Below, piece after piece: positions 5,808 to 7,503 of a stretch of 7,503 nucleotides of DNA (within the stretch, counting starts at the first letter, position 1; each line of letters opens with the position of its first letter). This stretch comes from Gammaproteobacteria bacterium. Its GTDB lineage: Bacteria; Pseudomonadota; Gammaproteobacteria; Eutrophobiales; Eutrophobiaceae. The stretch is from NCBI GenBank assembly GCA_018676275.1, contig JABHFC010000227.1, positions 1 to 7,503 of the forward strand. Reading direction: 5' to 3'. The notes beneath the pieces are model-generated. The model ran no database searches, was not told where the DNA came from, and was given only the letters and a program-made list of their open reading frames with translations. Position numbers and translations under genes: made by a program.

Positions 5808-7007
5808 ATGAAAAAAGCAATTATTCTCATTATGGATTCCTTTGGCATTGGGGCTACCGATGATGCGGAGAAATTTGGTGATGCTGGCGCAAATACTCTT
5901 GGGCATATAGCTGAATTCTGCCATAAACAGCGCCTGGAACCTTTGCAACTACCTAACCTGGCTCGTCTGGGTTTGTATCATGCAGCCAGGGAAAGTAGCG
6001 GTGATTTTCCCATGGGCTGTAACACTGATGTGGAGATTGTTGCAGCCTACGGGCACGCAGAGGAACTCAGCACCGGTAAAGATACTCCCAGCGGACACTG
6101 GGAAATGGCAGGTGTGCCGGTTTTATTTGATTGGGGCTATTTTTCAGAAGCAAATAATTCTTTCCCTGCTTCACTTCTGGATACCCTGATTCAACGCGCA
6201 AAACTCCCGGGTGTTTTGGGTAATTGTCATGCTTCTGGTACGGAAATACTGGTTGAACTGGGTGAAGAACACATGCGCACAGGCAAACCAATCGTCTATA
6301 CATCTGCTGATAGTGTCTTTCAAATAGCCTGTCACGAACAAAGCTTTGGCTTGGAAAAGCTACTTGAGCTTTGCGCGATTGCACGCGAGTTGGTAAATGA
6401 ATTTAATATCGGTCGTGTTATCGCCAGACCTTTTATTGGAGATAATAAAGACAATTTCAAACGTACTGGTAATCGTCGTGATCTTGCCGTACTTCCGCCG
6501 GCTCCCACCGTCCTCGATAAACTGGTTGATAGCGGTGGTGAAGTAATAAGCATAGGCAAAATTGCAGATATATTTGCACACCAGGGTATTTCTCAAAAAT
6601 TCAAGGCTGATGGTAACGCGGCTCTATTTGATACCACTCTGGAGGCAATGCAATCAGCACCTGAACGCTCAATAATCTTTAGCAATTTCGTTGATTTCGA
6701 CTCAGTATATGGACATCGACGTGACGTCCCTGGTTATGCTGCGGCACTGGAATACTTTGACAAACGATTGCCTGAACTCATTGAACAACTTGAAGATGAT
6801 GACTTGCTGATTATTAGCGCCGATCATGGTTGTGACCCAAGCTGGCCCGGTACAGATCATACACGCGAACATATCCCGGTTCTGGTCTATAGCAAAACGG
6901 TAGCACCAGGATCGCTTGGTAAGCGAAAAACCTTTGCTGACATTGGACAAAGCCTGGCGAGCTATTTTCATTTGCCTGCTATGGACTACGGCAAGAGTTT
7001 TTTATAG
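5808..7007 (+). CDS. deoB: Phosphopentomutase
   Basis: Cytoplasmic Mn-dependent enzyme of the alkaline-phosphatase-like superfamily that interconverts (deoxy)ribose-1-phosphate and (deoxy)ribose-5-phosphate, linking nucleoside phosphorolysis to the pentose phosphate and aldolase routes. The 399 aa compare with 407 in E. coli and align from end to end. Visible active-site residues are metal-binding Asp10 (in IMDSFGIGAT), the phosphorylated Thr93 in KDTPSGHWE, Asp298 and His303 in DFDSVYGHRRD, Asp339-His340 in SADHGCDP, and His351 in TDHTREHIP. The spacing of these matches the well-studied Bacillus enzyme. The family N-terminus (MKKA...MDSFGIG) fixes the start at 5808, although the only good ribosome site, AAAAGGA (5781-5787), is 20 bp away. 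A 64-bp AT-rich gap without a hairpin leads to deoD copy 2, so the two are probably one operon. Confidence 0.97.
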   Translation: MKKAIILIMDSFGIGATDDAEKFGDAGANTLGHIAEFCHKQRLEPLQLPNLARLGLYHAARESSGDFPMGCNTDVEIVAAYGHAEELSTGKDTPSGHWEMAGVPVLFDWGYFSEANNSFPASLLDTLIQRAKLPGVLGNCHASGTEILVELGEEHMRTGKPIVYTSADSVFQIACHEQSFGLEKLLELCAIARELVNEFNIGRVIARPFIGDNKDNFKRTGNRRDLAVLPPAPTVLDKLVDSGGEVISIGKIADIFAHQGISQKFKADGNAALFDTTLEAMQSAPERSIIFSNFVDFDSVYGHRRDVPGYAAALEYFDKRLPELIEQLEDDDLLIISADHGCDPSWPGTDHTREHIPVLVYSKTVAPGSLGKRKTFADIGQSLASYFHLPAMDYGKSFL

Positions 7008-7071
7008 ATACCTTATTTAACTAATAACAACTCCATTTTATTTAGGAATAATTCACAAAGAGTTTCAATCT

Positions 7072-7503
7072 ATGCCTTCAAAACATATTAATGCACAAGC
7101 GGGAGATTTTGCAGATACCGTTATCATGCCGGGCGACCCCTTGCGTGCCAAATACATCGCTGAAAAATACCTTAAAAACATAAATCAGGTCAATGACGTG
7201 CGGAGCATGCTGGGATTTACCGGAGAGTATATGGGTAAGCGACTTTCCATTATGGGTCACGGTATGGGGATACCCTCTATTTCTATCTATGCGACCGAAC
7301 TAATAAATGAATATGGAGTTAAAAATATTATTCGAGCCGGAAGTTGTGGTGCCGTCAGTCCAGACATTCAGTTGAGGGATATAGTTGTCGGTATGGGCGC
7401 ATCAACAGACTCTTCGGTCAATCGCATGCGCTTTAAGGGCTTTGATTTTGCCGCAACTGCAGATTACGGCTTAATTCAAAATATTGTCAGTGCTGCCAGT
7501 AAA
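7072..7503 (+). CDS. deoD: Purine nucleoside phosphorylase, DeoD type, copy 2 (partial, 3' end outside window)
   Basis: The first 144 residues of a second hexameric DeoD-type phosphorylase, open to the last base of the window. It starts MPSKHINAQAGDF, keeping His5, which contacts the ribose 5'-OH in E. coli DeoD. It also has MPGDPLRAKYIAE (19-31), VRSMLGFTG (43-51), GHGMGIPS (62-69) and RAGSCG (88-93). The ribosome site AAAGAG (7057-7062) lies nine bases before the ATG. By hand it shares 89 of 144 residues (62%) with copy 1, without gaps, and looks closer to E. coli DeoD at the N-terminus. It follows deoB by 64 bp, resembling the deoBD pair at the end of the E. coli deo operon, although here the order is deoB then deoD with no deoC or deoA visible. 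The missing 3' third includes the catalytic Asp and Arg, which cannot be checked. Confidence 0.95.
   Translation, partial: MPSKHINAQAGDFADTVIMPGDPLRAKYIAEKYLKNINQVNDVRSMLGFTGEYMGKRLSIMGHGMGIPSISIYATELINEYGVKNIIRAGSCGAVSPDIQLRDIVVGMGASTDSSVNRMRFKGFDFAATADYGLIQNIVSAASK

Noticed and set aside
220..7503. Recent tandem duplication of deoD
   Set aside because: About 62% amino-acid identity over the shared 144 residues and different flanking sequence argue for old paralogs or separate acquisition, not a recent copy.

Overview
The window looks like a nucleoside uptake and salvage locus from a gammaproteobacterium, probably a free-living aquatic one. This rests on close similarity of the DeoB and DeoD proteins to enterobacterial/Vibrio-type enzymes, a TonB-dependent receptor with the plug and TonB-box style common in marine gammaproteobacteria, a TsgA-like permease, and moderate-to-low G+C. 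No rRNA, tRNA or other taxonomic marker is present, so placement below class level is a guess.

Layout. Positions 1-195 hold the 3' end of an unrecognised plus-strand gene, followed 24 bp later by a complete deoD-type purine nucleoside phosphorylase (220-939). A 405-bp AT-rich gap with a good sigma70-like promoter (1266-1294) leads to a 761-aa TonB-dependent outer-membrane receptor (1345-3630). That gene ends in a perfect 16-bp stem terminator that would also work on the other strand (3655-3691). Next comes a 165-bp palindromic element (3701-3865) that looks like a MITE or insertion-sequence remnant. On the minus strand lie a 391-aa TsgA-like MFS permease (3915-5090) and, upstream of it, a 117-aa CsaA/MetRS-C-type tRNA-binding-domain protein (5160-5513). 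A 294-bp divergent intergenic region carries two direct repeats exactly 21 bp apart and a candidate extended -10 promoter. It precedes deoB (phosphopentomutase, 5808-7007) and a second deoD (from 7072, cut by the window end), very likely one operon.

How the genes may work together (inference). The receptor would bring a nucleoside or nucleoside-containing ligand across the outer membrane. The MFS protein could carry it across the inner membrane. The two DeoD enzymes would release the purine base and (deoxy)ribose-1-phosphate, and DeoB would convert the latter to the 5-phosphate for central metabolism. The two DeoD copies share about 62% identity over 144 comparable residues. The first has lost the N-terminal His that contacts the ribose 5'-OH in E. 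coli DeoD, while the second keeps it, so they may have different substrates. No Tsx-type channel or NupC/CNT transporter is visible here. I saw no CRISPR array, phage genes, toxin-antitoxin pair or obvious defence system.
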